Made by a program: the position numbers and the translations under genes. A model generated the notes under the pieces. That model made no database searches, had not been told where the DNA came from, and was given only the letters and a program-made list of their open reading frames with translations. From the NCBI RefSeq assembly GCF_023156245.1, contig NZ_JAKZAH010000030.1, positions 1-49,019 of the forward strand: a stretch of DNA of 49,019 bases, given 5' to 3'. Within the stretch, counting starts at the first letter, position 1, and each line of letters starts with the position of its first letter. Shown in pieces: positions 40,341 to 48,427 of this stretch. The stretch is from Marinobacter bryozoorum. GTDB lineage: Bacteria > Pseudomonadota > Gammaproteobacteria > Pseudomonadales > Oleiphilaceae.

Positions 40341-40889
40341 ATGCTGGAACTGACACAACGGATCGAACCCATGGAGCAGGCGGAAATCCACGACACCCTG
40401 ACCCTGCCGCTGGAACTGCGCATCCGCGGCCGCCTGAGGGCCACCACCGACACCGGCCACGACGTCGGCCTGTTCCTCGACCGCGGCCCGGTGCTGCGCA
40501 GCGGCGACTGCCTGCAGGCCAACACCGGCGAGATCATCCGTATAAAAGCGGCGGATGAGCCGGTAGTCACCGCTCACATCGACGAAGGCCTGCCCCTGGC
40601 CAAGCTCTGCTACCACCTGGGCAACCGCCACGTGCAACTGAGCATTGGCATGGAAGGGCCGGGCAAAGGCTGGGTTCGCTTCCCGCCGGACCATGTGCTG
40701 GAAGAACTGGCCGAACGCCTGGGCGCAAAACTGGAGCACCACCAGGCCCCCTTCGACCCCGAACCCGGCGCCTACGACAAGGCGGGCAGGGAAAGCGGCC
40801 ACAACCACGGCCATTCCCACGGGCACAGTCATGGCCACAAACACAGCCATGAGCTGGAAAAAGAGCCGGGTGAAGAACATGCCCACTGA
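40341..40889 (+). CDS. ureE: Urease accessory protein UreE (nickel chaperone)
   Basis: Binds Ni2+ and passes it to UreG. The 182-residue product has an N-terminal substrate-like domain and a C-terminal metal-binding domain (ACYHLGN-like AKLCYHLGNRHVQL, then GHHVLEEL-like PPDHVLEELAERLG). The last 30 residues are a histidine-rich tail (GHNHGHSHGHSHGHKHSH, ending EEHAH), which in such proteins stores several nickel ions. The start is the ATG at 40341, 11 bases after ureC. The ureF start lies inside its 3' end. Confidence 0.94.
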   Translation: MLELTQRIEPMEQAEIHDTLTLPLELRIRGRLRATTDTGHDVGLFLDRGPVLRSGDCLQANTGEIIRIKAADEPVVTAHIDEGLPLAKLCYHLGNRHVQLSIGMEGPGKGWVRFPPDHVLEELAERLGAKLEHHQAPFDPEPGAYDKAGRESGHNHGHSHGHSHGHKHSHELEKEPGEEHAH

Positions 40890-41568
40890 CACCAGCCCCC
40901 AGTCCGACCTGGCCCTGCTGGGCCTGATGCAACTGGTCAGCCCGGCCCTGCCCATCGGCGCCTTCGCCTGGTCCCAGGGCCTGGAAAGCGCCTTCGAACT
41001 GGGCTGGGTCAACAACGAACAGGAACTGGGCGAATGGATTGAAGGCGTACTGGAAGACGGCCTCAGCCGCTGCGAACTACCGCTGCTAAACCGCCTGCAG
41101 ACCGCCTGGGCAGAAGGTGATGCTTACGCGGTAGCCCACTGGAACCAGTGGCTCCACGCCACCCGGGAAACCGCTGAACTGGTGGACGAAGACACCCGCC
41201 TGGGTGCGGCACTGCTGACACTGCTCAAAAGCCTGGACCTGGCCCCGACCAGCGACCTGCTACCGGCCACCCCGGGCTACGTCACCCTGTTCGCCTGGGC
41301 CGCCCACAAGCGCAACGTCCCTGTCCGCCAGACCCTGTTGGGCTTCGCCTGGGCCTGGCTGGAAAACCAACTGGCGGTGGCCTGCAAAGCACTACCCCTG
41401 GGCCACACGGCTGCGCAACGACTGACAGAACGGTTGCGGCCCCAGTTGGTGGTGGCCGTGGACGACGCATTGACGCGAACCGACGAAGAACTGGGACCGA
41501 TCTTACCGGGCCTGGCATTGGTCAGTGCCTTACATGAAACACAGTACTCCCGGTTATTCCGGAGTTAG
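40879..41568 (+). CDS. ureF: Urease accessory protein UreF
   Basis: Binds the UreD-urease complex and acts with UreG in activation. The 229-residue product has the UreF start [32 protein letters not shown] and later [23 protein letters not shown] and [14 protein letters not shown]. The ATG at 40879 overlaps the end of ureE by 11 bases. Followed by a repeat element before ureG. Confidence 0.94.
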   Translation: MPTDTSPQSDLALLGLMQLVSPALPIGAFAWSQGLESAFELGWVNNEQELGEWIEGVLEDGLSRCELPLLNRLQTAWAEGDAYAVAHWNQWLHATRETAELVDEDTRLGAALLTLLKSLDLAPTSDLLPATPGYVTLFAWAAHKRNVPVRQTLLGFAWAWLENQLAVACKALPLGHTAAQRLTERLRPQLVVAVDDALTRTDEELGPILPGLALVSALHETQYSRLFRS

Positions 41569-41616
41569 ACATCAACTAAGTGAAGGCCACTCCGGGGATC
41601 GAGGAGCGTGCTCGGG

Positions 41617-41701
41617 GACCTTTTCCGGGACCGTGCGGAGCCATGGATGGCGGAGCCCGAGCCTACATGGATGTACTTGCCGGCGTGTCCCCGAAAAGGT
41701 C
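41617..41701 (+). repeat. Hairpin repeat element between ureF and ureG
   Basis: Outer stem GACCTTTTCCGGGAC (41617-41631) with GTCCCCGAAAAGGTC (41687-41701), one mismatch. Two small hairpins share the loop TGGA: GCCATGGATGGC (41640-41651) and TACATGGATGTA (41664-41675). The right-hand core GAGCCTACATGGATG and GGCGTGTCC matches the copies at 8499-8602 and 38409-38584. Weaker complementarity continues a further 15 bp outward. Confidence 0.85.
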
Positions 41702-41749
41702 ACCGAACATGCGCCACCCCCCGAAGCTGACAGACAAGAGGATCCTGAA

Positions 41750-42388
41750 ATGAAACACTGCCTGAGAGTAGGAGTAGGGGGGCCGGTAGGCTCCGGCAAA
41801 ACCGCACTGCTGCGCCAACTGTGCCTCGCCTTGCGAGATCACTACAACATCGCCGTAGTAACCAATGACATCTACACCCGGGAAGACGCCGATTTCCTCC
41901 TCCGCCACGAGGCCCTGTCAGCCGACCGCATCCTGGGCGTGGAAACCGGCGGCTGCCCCCACACCGCCATCCGCGAAGACGCCTCCATGAACCTCGCGGC
42001 CATCGACGACCTCCAAAGCCGCCACCCGGATCTCGAGCTCGTCCTGGTCGAATCCGGCGGCGACAACCTAAGCGCCACCTTCAGCCCGGAACTGAGCGAC
42101 CTCACCCTCTACGTCATCGACGTCTCCGCCGGAGACAAAATCCCCCGCAAAGGCGGCCCCGGCATCACCAAATCCGACATGCTCATCATCAACAAAATCG
42201 ACATCGCCGAACAGGTGCATGCCTCCCTGGAGGTCATGGACCGCGATAGCAAGAGAATGCGCGGCGAACGCCCCTTCGTCTTCACCAACCTGTACGACGG
42301 AGTAGGGCTGGAAGAGATCATCAGCTTCATTCTCGAGAAGGGCATGCTGCCTGAGCGCAGACCCAGCAAGCAGGCCGAAAGCGCTTAA
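41750..42388 (+). CDS. ureG: Urease accessory protein UreG (GTPase)
   Basis: GTP-dependent nickel delivery protein. The 212-residue product has the P-loop [11 protein letters not shown] near residue 11, the nickel-binding [12 protein letters not shown] motif, [17 protein letters not shown], and the guanine-specificity NKIDIA. The ATG at 41750 has GAGGAT six bases upstream; the open frame to 41525 covers the repeat element and is not protein. Confidence 0.96.
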   Translation: MKHCLRVGVGGPVGSGKTALLRQLCLALRDHYNIAVVTNDIYTREDADFLLRHEALSADRILGVETGGCPHTAIREDASMNLAAIDDLQSRHPDLELVLVESGGDNLSATFSPELSDLTLYVIDVSAGDKIPRKGGPGITKSDMLIINKIDIAEQVHASLEVMDRDSKRMRGERPFVFTNLYDGVGLEEIISFILEKGMLPERRPSKQAESA

Positions 42389-42428
42389 GCCAAACCGGGA
42401 CACGAATTCAGATAACCAGGAGTAAACC

Positions 42429-43010
42429 ATGAAACTGACAAGCAAACTGCTCACCACAGCCGCCCTGCTACTGACGGCCACCGCCGCCGTTGCCCACCCC
42501 GGCCACGACCACAGCACCAGTGGCTTCACCAGCGGCCTGCTGCACCCCATGCTGGGCCTGGACCACCTGTTGGCCATGGCCGCCATCGGCTTCTGGAGCG
42601 TCCGCCAGGGCGACTTCATGAAAAAGGCCACTCCGCTGTTCGTAGTCGGCGGCATGATCCTGGGCGCGGGCCTGGCGTTCGCAGGCGTCGCCCTGCCGGG
42701 CGTTGAGACCGCCATCGTCCTGTCCGTCATCGTCGCCGGCATCCTGATTGCGGCCATGGCCAAGCTGCCTACTGCCGTGGGTGGTTCGCTGGTCGTTGCC
42801 TTCATGGTGTTCCATGGCCATGCCCATGGTACCGAGATGCCGGCTGGTGCTGCGCTGGCGGCTTATCTGGTTGGGTTCTCTATTGCTACGCTGGCGATTA
42901 CCTTTGCTGGTCGTGGGCTTGGGGCACTGCTGCAGAAGACGGACAATCGCGTAGCCCGCGGTGTGGGTGGTGCACTGGCGGGTGTGGGTGGTTACCTGAT
43001 GGTGGGTTGA
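42429..43010 (+). CDS. ureJ: HupE/UreJ family membrane protein, probable nickel transporter
   Basis: The 193-residue product starts with a signal-like segment and a histidine-rich HPGHDHS stretch just after it. Then follow about six membrane helices with GLLHPMLGLDHLLAMAAIGFWS and FHGHAHGTEMPAG, both characteristic of the HupE/UreJ family. These proteins are thought to import Ni2+ (or Co2+) for urease or hydrogenase. Position at the end of the urease genes supports a nickel role. A terminator follows about 50 bp later. Confidence 0.9.
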   Translation: MKLTSKLLTTAALLLTATAAVAHPGHDHSTSGFTSGLLHPMLGLDHLLAMAAIGFWSVRQGDFMKKATPLFVVGGMILGAGLAFAGVALPGVETAIVLSVIVAGILIAAMAKLPTAVGGSLVVAFMVFHGHAHGTEMPAGAALAAYLVGFSIATLAITFAGRGLGALLQKTDNRVARGVGGALAGVGGYLMVG

Positions 43011-43032
43011 TCATCGCAGAACCCGTATTACG

Positions 43033-43046
43033 AGAAAGCGCTTTCT
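43033..43046. promoter_or_regulatory. 14-bp perfect palindrome after ureJ
   Basis: AGAAAGCGCTTTCT has the centre and symmetry of many LacI/GalR-family operators. It lies between ureJ and its terminator, with no start codon nearby, so its role is uncertain. Confidence 0.35.
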
Positions 43047-43060
43047 TGAAGGGAGCCCGA

Positions 43061-43095
43061 AGCCTACACCACGAATATAGGGGTGTGGGCTTTTT
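43061..43095 (+). terminator. Terminator of the urt-ure operon
   Basis: AGCCTACACC (43061-43070) pairs with GGTGTGGGCT (43082-43091) with one G-U pair, and a run of five T (43091-43095) follows. Confidence 0.85.
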
Positions 43096-43235
43096 AGATT
43101 TGGGCAAAAACACCGCCCTTAGTATCGCCTACCTAAATGGTTGATTCGGGGACGCATTCCAGGTGTTGGGCTCTGAGTCTGATAACGGGGCGATTCAATA
43201 GGTCTGAAGCGTCAGGCGGGCGCGGTCGTTCAGAC

Positions 43236-44435
43236 TCATTTGACCAGATCCGGGAACAGCCAGGGCTCAGCGTGCTCAGGGATCGCCCAGCGAAGCGGCG
43301 ATGATTTGTTATCGGAGACCAGTAGGCCCTCTTCTCTCATCAGACTGATCTGTCGACGCGCCGAGCGCTCTGGCATGGCCATGGCCTCCAGGGCCTCGCC
43401 ACGCTCCATCTCACCGGTGATGAAGGTGTTAAACAGCACCGTGGAGGCCGTTGGCTTCAGGGTCCCTTTGCCACCGGCAACCAGCCCTTCGTTTCGAGCC
43501 TTGATGTACGCATTGATGCGCTGCCTGATCGAGTTCAGATCGAGTAGGTCGGTCATGTATTCGACCTGGTCCAGGGCCTGCTCCAGCATATAGCCGCAAA
43601 AACGGATAAGCCCTTCCTCGGACAACTGGCCGCGGTCATCCCGGTCACCCTTGCGCCTGATATCGGCAGAGGCCAGCGCGGCTTTGTACTGGTCAGAGGT
43701 TCTGGCCAGACCCCGGGCAATACACCACAGTCCATAGCTGTCGTAATCAATGGCCTTAAGCGAGGCATCCAGCCAGAGCCTTGCCACCCGGCCATTACCA
43801 TCGAGAAAGGGATGGATCCACAACAGCCGATGATGCGCACACAGTACGGCGATGGTTTTCTGGGTCCCCCGGTACCGGTCGGCTGAGTATGTCTGGCAGA
43901 ACCGGTTAACCAGGTCGCCCATATCGTCGGTGGCCGGTGGCAGGTGCTGACCCACGGACACTGGCCGCTGGCGCCACAGGCCGGGCTCGACCATCTCCTC
44001 CGTTCCGCTCTGTTCATCCCGAACGATCCTCAGGCTTTCAGGCAGCTGCTCGTAGAATTTGCGATGGAGCTCCTGGATGAAGTCAGCCGAAAAGACTTCC
44101 CCGACACTCAGTTTCTGATCGAAAATCCATTCCTGAACACCAATATGGGCCACCGACTCGGTCTGGAGATCACGCTTGACTGGATCCGAGCTGTAGTTTC
44201 CGGCCTGGGCCTGGCGTATATCGTGGGGATGTGTCTTGTTCCCCTCAATCAGGTTGGAATAGTAGGAGTTGATGACCGACATATGGCGTCGAATCGTCTC
44301 AAAGGTCTGAGGCGACAGGCCCCCACCCAGAGAAGCGGATTTCCGGGTCAGGCGCATTACCCGGTCGGGAAGATCCGTTTTCTCCAGCGCTTGCTCTGAA
44401 GGTATAAAGGGCGTGAAGTCCATTACTGATGACAT
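43236..44435 (-). CDS. Fic family protein (AMP-transferase), autoinhibited class
   Basis: Fic enzymes usually transfer AMP from ATP to hydroxyls on target proteins. The 399-residue product has the complete Fic motif HPFLDGNGRVAR (208-219; His208 catalytic). An N-terminal inhibitory helix SNLIEGN carries Ser60-Glu64-Gly65 of the [S/T]xxxE[G/N] motif, placing it in the class with the inhibitory helix before the Fic core. The last 70 residues look like a winged helix (TASTVLFNTFITGEMERGEALEAMAMPERSARRQISLMREEGLL), suggesting DNA binding. Targets are unknown. It sits alone on the minus strand at the edge of an accessory stretch, with a TGGCCG array upstream. Confidence 0.9.
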   Translation of the reverse strand: MSSVMDFTPFIPSEQALEKTDLPDRVMRLTRKSASLGGGLSPQTFETIRRHMSVINSYYSNLIEGNKTHPHDIRQAQAGNYSSDPVKRDLQTESVAHIGVQEWIFDQKLSVGEVFSADFIQELHRKFYEQLPESLRIVRDEQSGTEEMVEPGLWRQRPVSVGQHLPPATDDMGDLVNRFCQTYSADRYRGTQKTIAVLCAHHRLLWIHPFLDGNGRVARLWLDASLKAIDYDSYGLWCIARGLARTSDQYKAALASADIRRKGDRDDRGQLSEEGLIRFCGYMLEQALDQVEYMTDLLDLNSIRQRINAYIKARNEGLVAGGKGTLKPTASTVLFNTFITGEMERGEALEAMAMPERSARRQISLMREEGLLVSDNKSSPLRWAIPEHAEPWLFPDLVK

Positions 44436-44464
44436 AGTTTTTCCATTGGCTTTGCCCGACTGAA

Positions 44465-44583
44465 TGGCCGGCTTTTTGGCCGGCCGTATGGCCGTCGTGA
44501 GTTATTTTCAGTTCATTGTAATTTATGGTTTTATTGTTAGCTATTTTGTGTTGTGGCCGACCATTTGGCCGGACCTATGGCCG
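44465..44583. promoter_or_regulatory. Two triple TGGCCG arrays upstream of the fic gene
   Basis: TGGCCG occurs at 44465, 44477 and 44489, and again at 44554, 44566 and 44578: two groups of three, each with exact 12-bp spacing and a common layout. They flank an AT-rich stretch (44500-44550) that probably holds the fic promoter. Looks like a set of operator sites. Confidence 0.6.
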
Positions 44584-44607
44584 GCAAAGGCCAGAAGTCA
44601 GGGCCTG

Positions 44608-44635
44608 ATCGAAAACCGGGACGAACCTATTTTCC
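44608..44635 (+). repeat. REP-like repeat, left copy
   Basis: CGAAAACCGGGACGAACCTA then TTTTCC. A related sequence in the same orientation is at 46784-46824. Similar 'CCGGGACAG' tags accompany REP-associated transposases in related bacteria as far as I recall. Confidence 0.6.
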
Positions 44636-44708
44636 ATGCGCGATTTCTTGAAGGTTCGGCTCTGCTTGCACCCAAGCCCTTCTATGTGGGCTAGAATATA
44701 AAGCCTCA

Positions 44709-44730
44709 GGCACAGGACGGATCCTGTGCC
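44709..44730. repeat. Hairpin upstream of the transposase remnant
   Basis: GGCACAGGA and TCCTGTGCC form a perfect 9-bp stem with a 4-base loop, 28 bp before the remnant's start codon; fits a REP palindrome kept beside its transposase gene. Confidence 0.6.
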
Positions 44731-44757
44731 CTGATTCTACAAGGCAAGGAGATGCCA

Positions 44758-44904
44758 ATGCCCCGTCAGGCTCGGGTGATCGTGCCCGGACTTCCTCACC
44801 ATATTGTACAGCGCGGTCACAACCGCCAAGCCGTATTTGTTGACGCGTGCAACTACGAGTACTACTTGTCGAATATGAGAGAGTGGACGATAACGATAAG
44901 GTGA
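44758..44904 (+). pseudogene. REP-associated tyrosine transposase, 5' remnant
   Basis: Only 48 codons are left before a TGA. The first 42 residues (MPRQARVIVPGLPHHIVQRG, then HNRQAVFVDACNYEYYL) are the N-terminus of a Y1/IS200-like REP-associated transposase, which normally continues to about 150-250 residues including the HUH motif and catalytic tyrosine. After REW the sequence diverges and stops, so the HUH motif is missing and the fragment is inactive. A good Shine-Dalgarno (AAGGAG, 6-base gap) is preserved. About 190 bp of sequence with no recognisable gene follow. Confidence 0.8.
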
Positions 44905-45097
44905 GAAATTGGCCTATTCCGGTTTCAGATATTGAGCACTGGGGCCAGAAAATGGGACGGCCATCCAGGATAACCTGGGCCAGTTCAATCTGTCCCTGTT
45001 TTCGGAACTTGTCTGCACAGGACGCTGAGGTTAAGATCTTTTGGAAACGCTTGGAACAGCGTTTTCTACGGAAGATCACACCTAAAAGGATATAGCC

Positions 45098-46006
45098 ATG
45101 GAAGCTACTCTTCTCCCTTCTCGTGATACCTTCGCCCAGACGCAACTAAAAGCCCGGCTTACGCACACGCTTGATCAGCAAAAACTATTTAAAGCGATAG
45201 ATGATGATCCCGCTTTGACCGGCGCAGGTGTTGTCTTTATCGATGAATGGGGTACGTCAGTCACCCTGCGCGACTTTGAACGAATTTGCCTGTTTAAGCC
45301 CACACGTGTCATTTTGCGGGAGCCACCTTCCCGTCTTTCGCCTGCCGAGTATGTTGCGGAGGTTAAAGACAGTCCCAGAGAGAGCCGTCTTGTGGCTGAA
45401 GCGGCCGGGGCAGCTCTCTCATGCGGCGCTGCAGTGCTTGGCTGGTTTGTTGTTTTCACGTCAGGGGCTGCGATTCCGTTCAGCGGCGGTGGATCTACAG
45501 TGTTCTCGGTCATGGCTTATGGTGCTGCGACCGCCAGTTCCGTGCAGTGTGGGAACAGTTTGATGAGAACGCGAAACGAGGTGAAGGCTCCCGATCTTAA
45601 CGATGAGCTCGACAGCGAAGAATGGTACCAACACGCCACTTTGGCCTTGGACGTTATCTCGATCGGTGGCGCGTCTGCGGCAGGTCTGATGACCATTCGA
45701 GGTATCAAGCTTCTCCGGGCAGAGGGGATCACAACACGGCAGGCGCTGGAAGGCTTGAACAGGCAACAGCGCAGGCGGCTCTCGCGGGAAATTGCCCGCT
45801 CCAACGCTCCGGGTGTTTCGAACAAAACCCTCAAAATGATGGAACGTGCGGGCAAGATCGAACGGCGCTACTCGAACGATGCAATAAAGACAACGACACT
45901 GCGTCAGATCAAGGACTCCATCGGCGCAGGTCTCAGCTTCACCGGCAGCGCCACTGGAGGCGCACTGGGCAAGCTGGCAGTTGTTGTGGTGGCAGACGAC
46001 GAATGA
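45098..46006 (+). CDS. Unrecognised 302-residue protein with glycine-rich hydrophobic segments; candidate effector/toxin
   Basis: No catalytic motif is recognised. Residues 1-95 are soluble (FKAIDDDPALTGAGVVFIDEWG, RLSPAEYVAEVKDSPRESRLV). Residues about 98-150 hold two glycine/alanine/serine-rich hydrophobic segments, 182-205 a third, and 276-298 a fourth; a basic helical stretch (NRQQRRRLSREIARS) lies between. There is no signal peptide. Similar proteins, as I recall, occur in Pseudomonas, sometimes labelled 'NAD synthetase' without basis and near type VI secretion genes; I cannot verify this. The layout suits a membrane-inserting effector. It overlaps the next gene by four bases (ATGA). Location between REP-like repeats suggests acquisition. 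Confidence 0.6.
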   Translation: MEATLLPSRDTFAQTQLKARLTHTLDQQKLFKAIDDDPALTGAGVVFIDEWGTSVTLRDFERICLFKPTRVILREPPSRLSPAEYVAEVKDSPRESRLVAEAAGAALSCGAAVLGWFVVFTSGAAIPFSGGGSTVFSVMAYGAATASSVQCGNSLMRTRNEVKAPDLNDELDSEEWYQHATLALDVISIGGASAAGLMTIRGIKLLRAEGITTRQALEGLNRQQRRRLSREIARSNAPGVSNKTLKMMERAGKIERRYSNDAIKTTTLRQIKDSIGAGLSFTGSATGGALGKLAVVVVADDE

Positions 46007-46491
46007 CAGACCGTAAGCGAAAAGCGCCGCCGGAAAAGCCCATGCCTGACTACCAGGTGTTCCCTGTGGGCATGTGTCATATGCTTGCAGCGGTCATGCT
46101 GATGGTGTTCTGTCTATCGATCACTCTTATGCTGGTTTCTGAGATCTTTTCCAGGTGGCTGGCTGAGCGCCGCTTGATGTATCTCGAGCTTGGGTTACTG
46201 GTGGTCCTGGTGTTGGTGCTTGCAACCCCTACCTTCCTTTTGTCCAGAGGCTGGTCGATCTTCCATGGCTTCCTTGTCTGGCATAACAGGGCGTACCTGC
46301 TGGTGCTGTCGGCATGCTTGTTCACGGTGCTGGTGGATGGCCGTTACGAAATGGCTATAACTGGTGGCGTCGGGTTGGCCCTTGGCTTTGCCGCTCATTA
46401 CTTCTATCGGTCTGAACGTCATGCGACCGCCGTTGAGCATTATCGACTGATCTGGGAGCACTATCGATCGCGGGGTCACAACCACCAGTGA
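46003..46491 (+). CDS. Four-helix membrane protein coupled to the 302-residue protein; candidate immunity partner
   Basis: The 162-residue product has a basic, proline-rich N-terminal tail of about 20 residues, four predicted membrane helices (about 24-49, 58-80, 96-112, 117-134) and a polar C-terminal tail rich in His, Arg and Tyr. No family was recognised. Its ATG at 46003 lies within the stop of the preceding gene, so both are made together. Membrane partners of this kind often protect against pore-forming toxins; this is inference from layout only. Confidence 0.6.
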   Translation: MTDRKRKAPPEKPMPDYQVFPVGMCHMLAAVMLMVFCLSITLMLVSEIFSRWLAERRLMYLELGLLVVLVLVLATPTFLLSRGWSIFHGFLVWHNRAYLLVLSACLFTVLVDGRYEMAITGGVGLALGFAAHYFYRSERHATAVEHYRLIWEHYRSRGHNHQ

Positions 46492-46525
46492 GTTTCCAGT
46501 AACAACCACGGGAAGCCGAAGTTGC

Positions 46526-46708
46526 CTAGTCCCGCGGATGGTCCTTGTCCGGAGCCGCCTCCTCGGATGCATTGCCATCCGGGGTAAGGTAGTAGTCCTT
46601 CTTCTCGATAGTGACGGCTTCAGGGTCTTCAATACGGTTCCTGCGTTGGCCGCGATAGAGCCAGTAGGCCACCCCTGCGATGACGATAAGCACAATGAGC
46701 CACTTCAT
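46526..46708 (-). CDS. Small single-helix membrane protein
   Basis: A 60-residue protein: residues 2-19 form one membrane helix (KWLIVLIVIAGVAYWLY), followed by a basic turn (RGQRRNR) and an acidic, soluble tail. The ATG at 46708 has a strong GGGGG Shine-Dalgarno eight bases upstream on the minus strand. The longer frame reaching 47053 runs antisense to the ankyrin fragment and is unlikely. Function unknown; convergent with the preceding gene. Confidence 0.6.
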   Translation of the reverse strand: MKWLIVLIVIAGVAYWLYRGQRRNRIEDPEAVTIEKKDYYLTPDGNASEEAAPDKDHPRD

Positions 46709-46783
46709 GTTCGTTTCCCCCCGAACGATGGTGTCTCTTGTGTTCAGGCAATGCTCGAAAGACTCGTCAACACCAGCGAATGA

Positions 46784-46824
46784 GTCGAAAACCGGGACGG
46801 AAAACCGGGACAGATCTATTGTCC
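46784..46824 (+). repeat. REP-like repeat, right copy (doubled)
   Basis: GTCGAAAACCGGGACGG is followed directly by AAAACCGGGACAGATCTATT and GTCC. Same type and orientation as 44608-44635, 2.2 kb away. Confidence 0.6.
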
Positions 46825-47075
46825 AGGAGGATTTTCTGGAGAAGGGCGTTGATGTGAACGCTATCGATACGGCTACCGGGTCCGGTGTTTCAGCGTTACA
46901 TTCGGCAGTACTGGAGAGAAATCCCTTCGCCGTCGAGTTGCTGTTGGAGCACGGCGCGAGTGTTTCCATAGAGGGTGAGCAGGGTCGGACTCCGCTGGAT
47001 TTCGCCAGGCTTCTCCAGGAGAAGGAGTCTGGGCCAGAAATTGCGGATATCATTGCGACCCTCGAGAATACGTAG
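46825..47075 (+). pseudogene. Ankyrin-repeat protein, 5'-truncated fragment
   Basis: The frame reads EDFLEKGVDVNAIDTATGSG, then VSALHSAVLERNPFAVELLLEHGASVSIE and GRTPLDFARLLQEK: about two and a half ankyrin repeats ending at a TAG stop. No plausible start codon fits; upstream codons come from the REP-like repeat. AGGAGG at 46827-46832 is followed only by CTG. It is therefore probably the 3' remnant of a longer gene cut at the repeat, though a short non-ATG start cannot be excluded. Confidence 0.6.
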
Positions 47076-47117
47076 TCGACACCTGTTCACCAGCAGGCAT
47101 TGATAAAAGGTTAAGGC

Positions 47118-47573
47118 ATGCAAATCGGCGTCATCGCAGACACCCACAGCAAAATGCGTCCCGAAGCCCTGGACGCATTGCAAGGCTCAGACCTGATCCT
47201 GCACGCCGGTGACGTCGGTCGGGATGAGGTGCTGGACGCGCTGGAGGCCATTGCGCCAGTGGTGGCGATTCGCGGCAATATCGACAACACAGGCCGCGCG
47301 GCGGATCTTCCTGATGTGCGGGATCTGGAATTTCTCGGCCACGGGTTTTACATGCTCCACGACGTCAAGACCCTCGACATTGAACCCCAAGGCCGCTACC
47401 GGGTGGTTATTGCCGGCCATTCCCACAAACCCCGCAATGAGTGGGTCGGGGACGTGCTTTTCTTCAATCCGGGTGGTTCAGGGCCGCGGCGTTTCACGTT
47501 GCCGATTACCGTAGGTCGGCTGGACGTGAATGAAGACGGCGTATCGGGCGAAATCATTGAACTCCCGGTTTGA
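47118..47573 (+). CDS. YfcE/MJ0936-family metallophosphodiesterase
   Basis: The 151-residue product is a compact calcineurin-like phosphoesterase with all metal motifs: DTH (Asp8, His10), HAGDVG, RGNID and GHSHKP. Relatives hydrolyse phosphodiester model compounds and need Mn2+; the natural substrate is generally unknown. No signal peptide, so cytoplasmic. Convergent with the glutathione S-transferase gene, 26 bp apart. Confidence 0.85.
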   Translation: MQIGVIADTHSKMRPEALDALQGSDLILHAGDVGRDEVLDALEAIAPVVAIRGNIDNTGRAADLPDVRDLEFLGHGFYMLHDVKTLDIEPQGRYRVVIAGHSHKPRNEWVGDVLFFNPGGSGPRRFTLPITVGRLDVNEDGVSGEIIELPV

Positions 47574-47599
47574 AGCGTTTCGGCCTGGGCCCCTTACCC

Positions 47600-48268
47600 T
47601 CAGGCAAAATCATACTCCCCACCCTTCTCAAGGCCCCGCTGATAAGCCGGCCGGGAATGTACCCGTTCCACCCAGGCGGTGATGTTGGGCCGGTTGTTGC
47701 CGACGATGCCCCGGGCAATGGAGGCTTCCAGGGGGAAGCTCATCTGGAAATCCGCCGCACTGAGGCTGTCACCCAGGAACCAGGTGTTCTTTGCCAGGTG
47801 CGCTTCCACAAAGTCCATGTGAGTGTTGATCATCGGGCCGATGAAAGACTGGTTGGTCTTGTTGGCAATGCCCTTGGCCACGGGCTTGATAAAGAACGGC
47901 ATCGGGCTGGTTTTGACCTTTTCGAACACCAGGCGCATCAGTAGCGGTGGCATCAGTGAGCCTTCGGCGTAGTGCAGCCAGTAGTTGTAGTCCAGCCACG
48001 CCTGGCCATTGTCGGGTGGGGGCATGGTGTCCTTGCCGTAGGTCCGGGCCAGGTAGTCGATGATCAGGCCGGACTCCGCCACCACCAGGTCGCCGTCGGT
48101 GATGACCGGCGATTTACCCAGCGGGTGTACCTTCTTGAGGCTTTCCGGAGCCTGCATGGTCTCGGGATCGCGTTCGTAGAACCGGATCTCGTAAGGCACG
48201 CCCAGTTCCTCCAGCATCCAGAGAACCCGTTGTGAGCGGGAATTGTTCAGGTGGTGGACTGTGATCAT
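47600..48268 (-). CDS. Glutathione S-transferase
   Basis: The 222-residue product has an N-terminal thioredoxin-like domain with LNNSRSQRVLWMLEELGVPYE (candidate catalytic Ser9) and the glutathione-binding GKSPVITDGDLVVAESGLIIDYLA (cis-Pro and Glu-Ser). The C-terminal helical domain has the folding motif SAADFQMSFPLE. Substrate not predictable. Divergent from the rhodanese gene with a 159-bp gap. Confidence 0.9.
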   Translation of the reverse strand: MITVHHLNNSRSQRVLWMLEELGVPYEIRFYERDPETMQAPESLKKVHPLGKSPVITDGDLVVAESGLIIDYLARTYGKDTMPPPDNGQAWLDYNYWLHYAEGSLMPPLLMRLVFEKVKTSPMPFFIKPVAKGIANKTNQSFIGPMINTHMDFVEAHLAKNTWFLGDSLSAADFQMSFPLEASIARGIVGNNRPNITAWVERVHSRPAYQRGLEKGGEYDFA

Positions 48269-48427
48269 ACAGGTGCTCCGTTCGCGTCAATGGAGTGGAC
48301 AGGTTAGCAGACTGGTTGGCCAAAGGCTGGCTGCCATCAGGGAAAGGTGCGTGTTGCGGCACTATAGGAGGTCAGTGTTGGTGCTGTTACTCTGGAGGAC
48401 CAATCCATCAATACAGAGGACAGGATC

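Noticed and set aside
44847..45095. 82-codon plus-strand frame between the transposase remnant and the 302-residue gene
   Set aside because: Starts inside the remnant in another frame, has no Shine-Dalgarno and no recognisable features.
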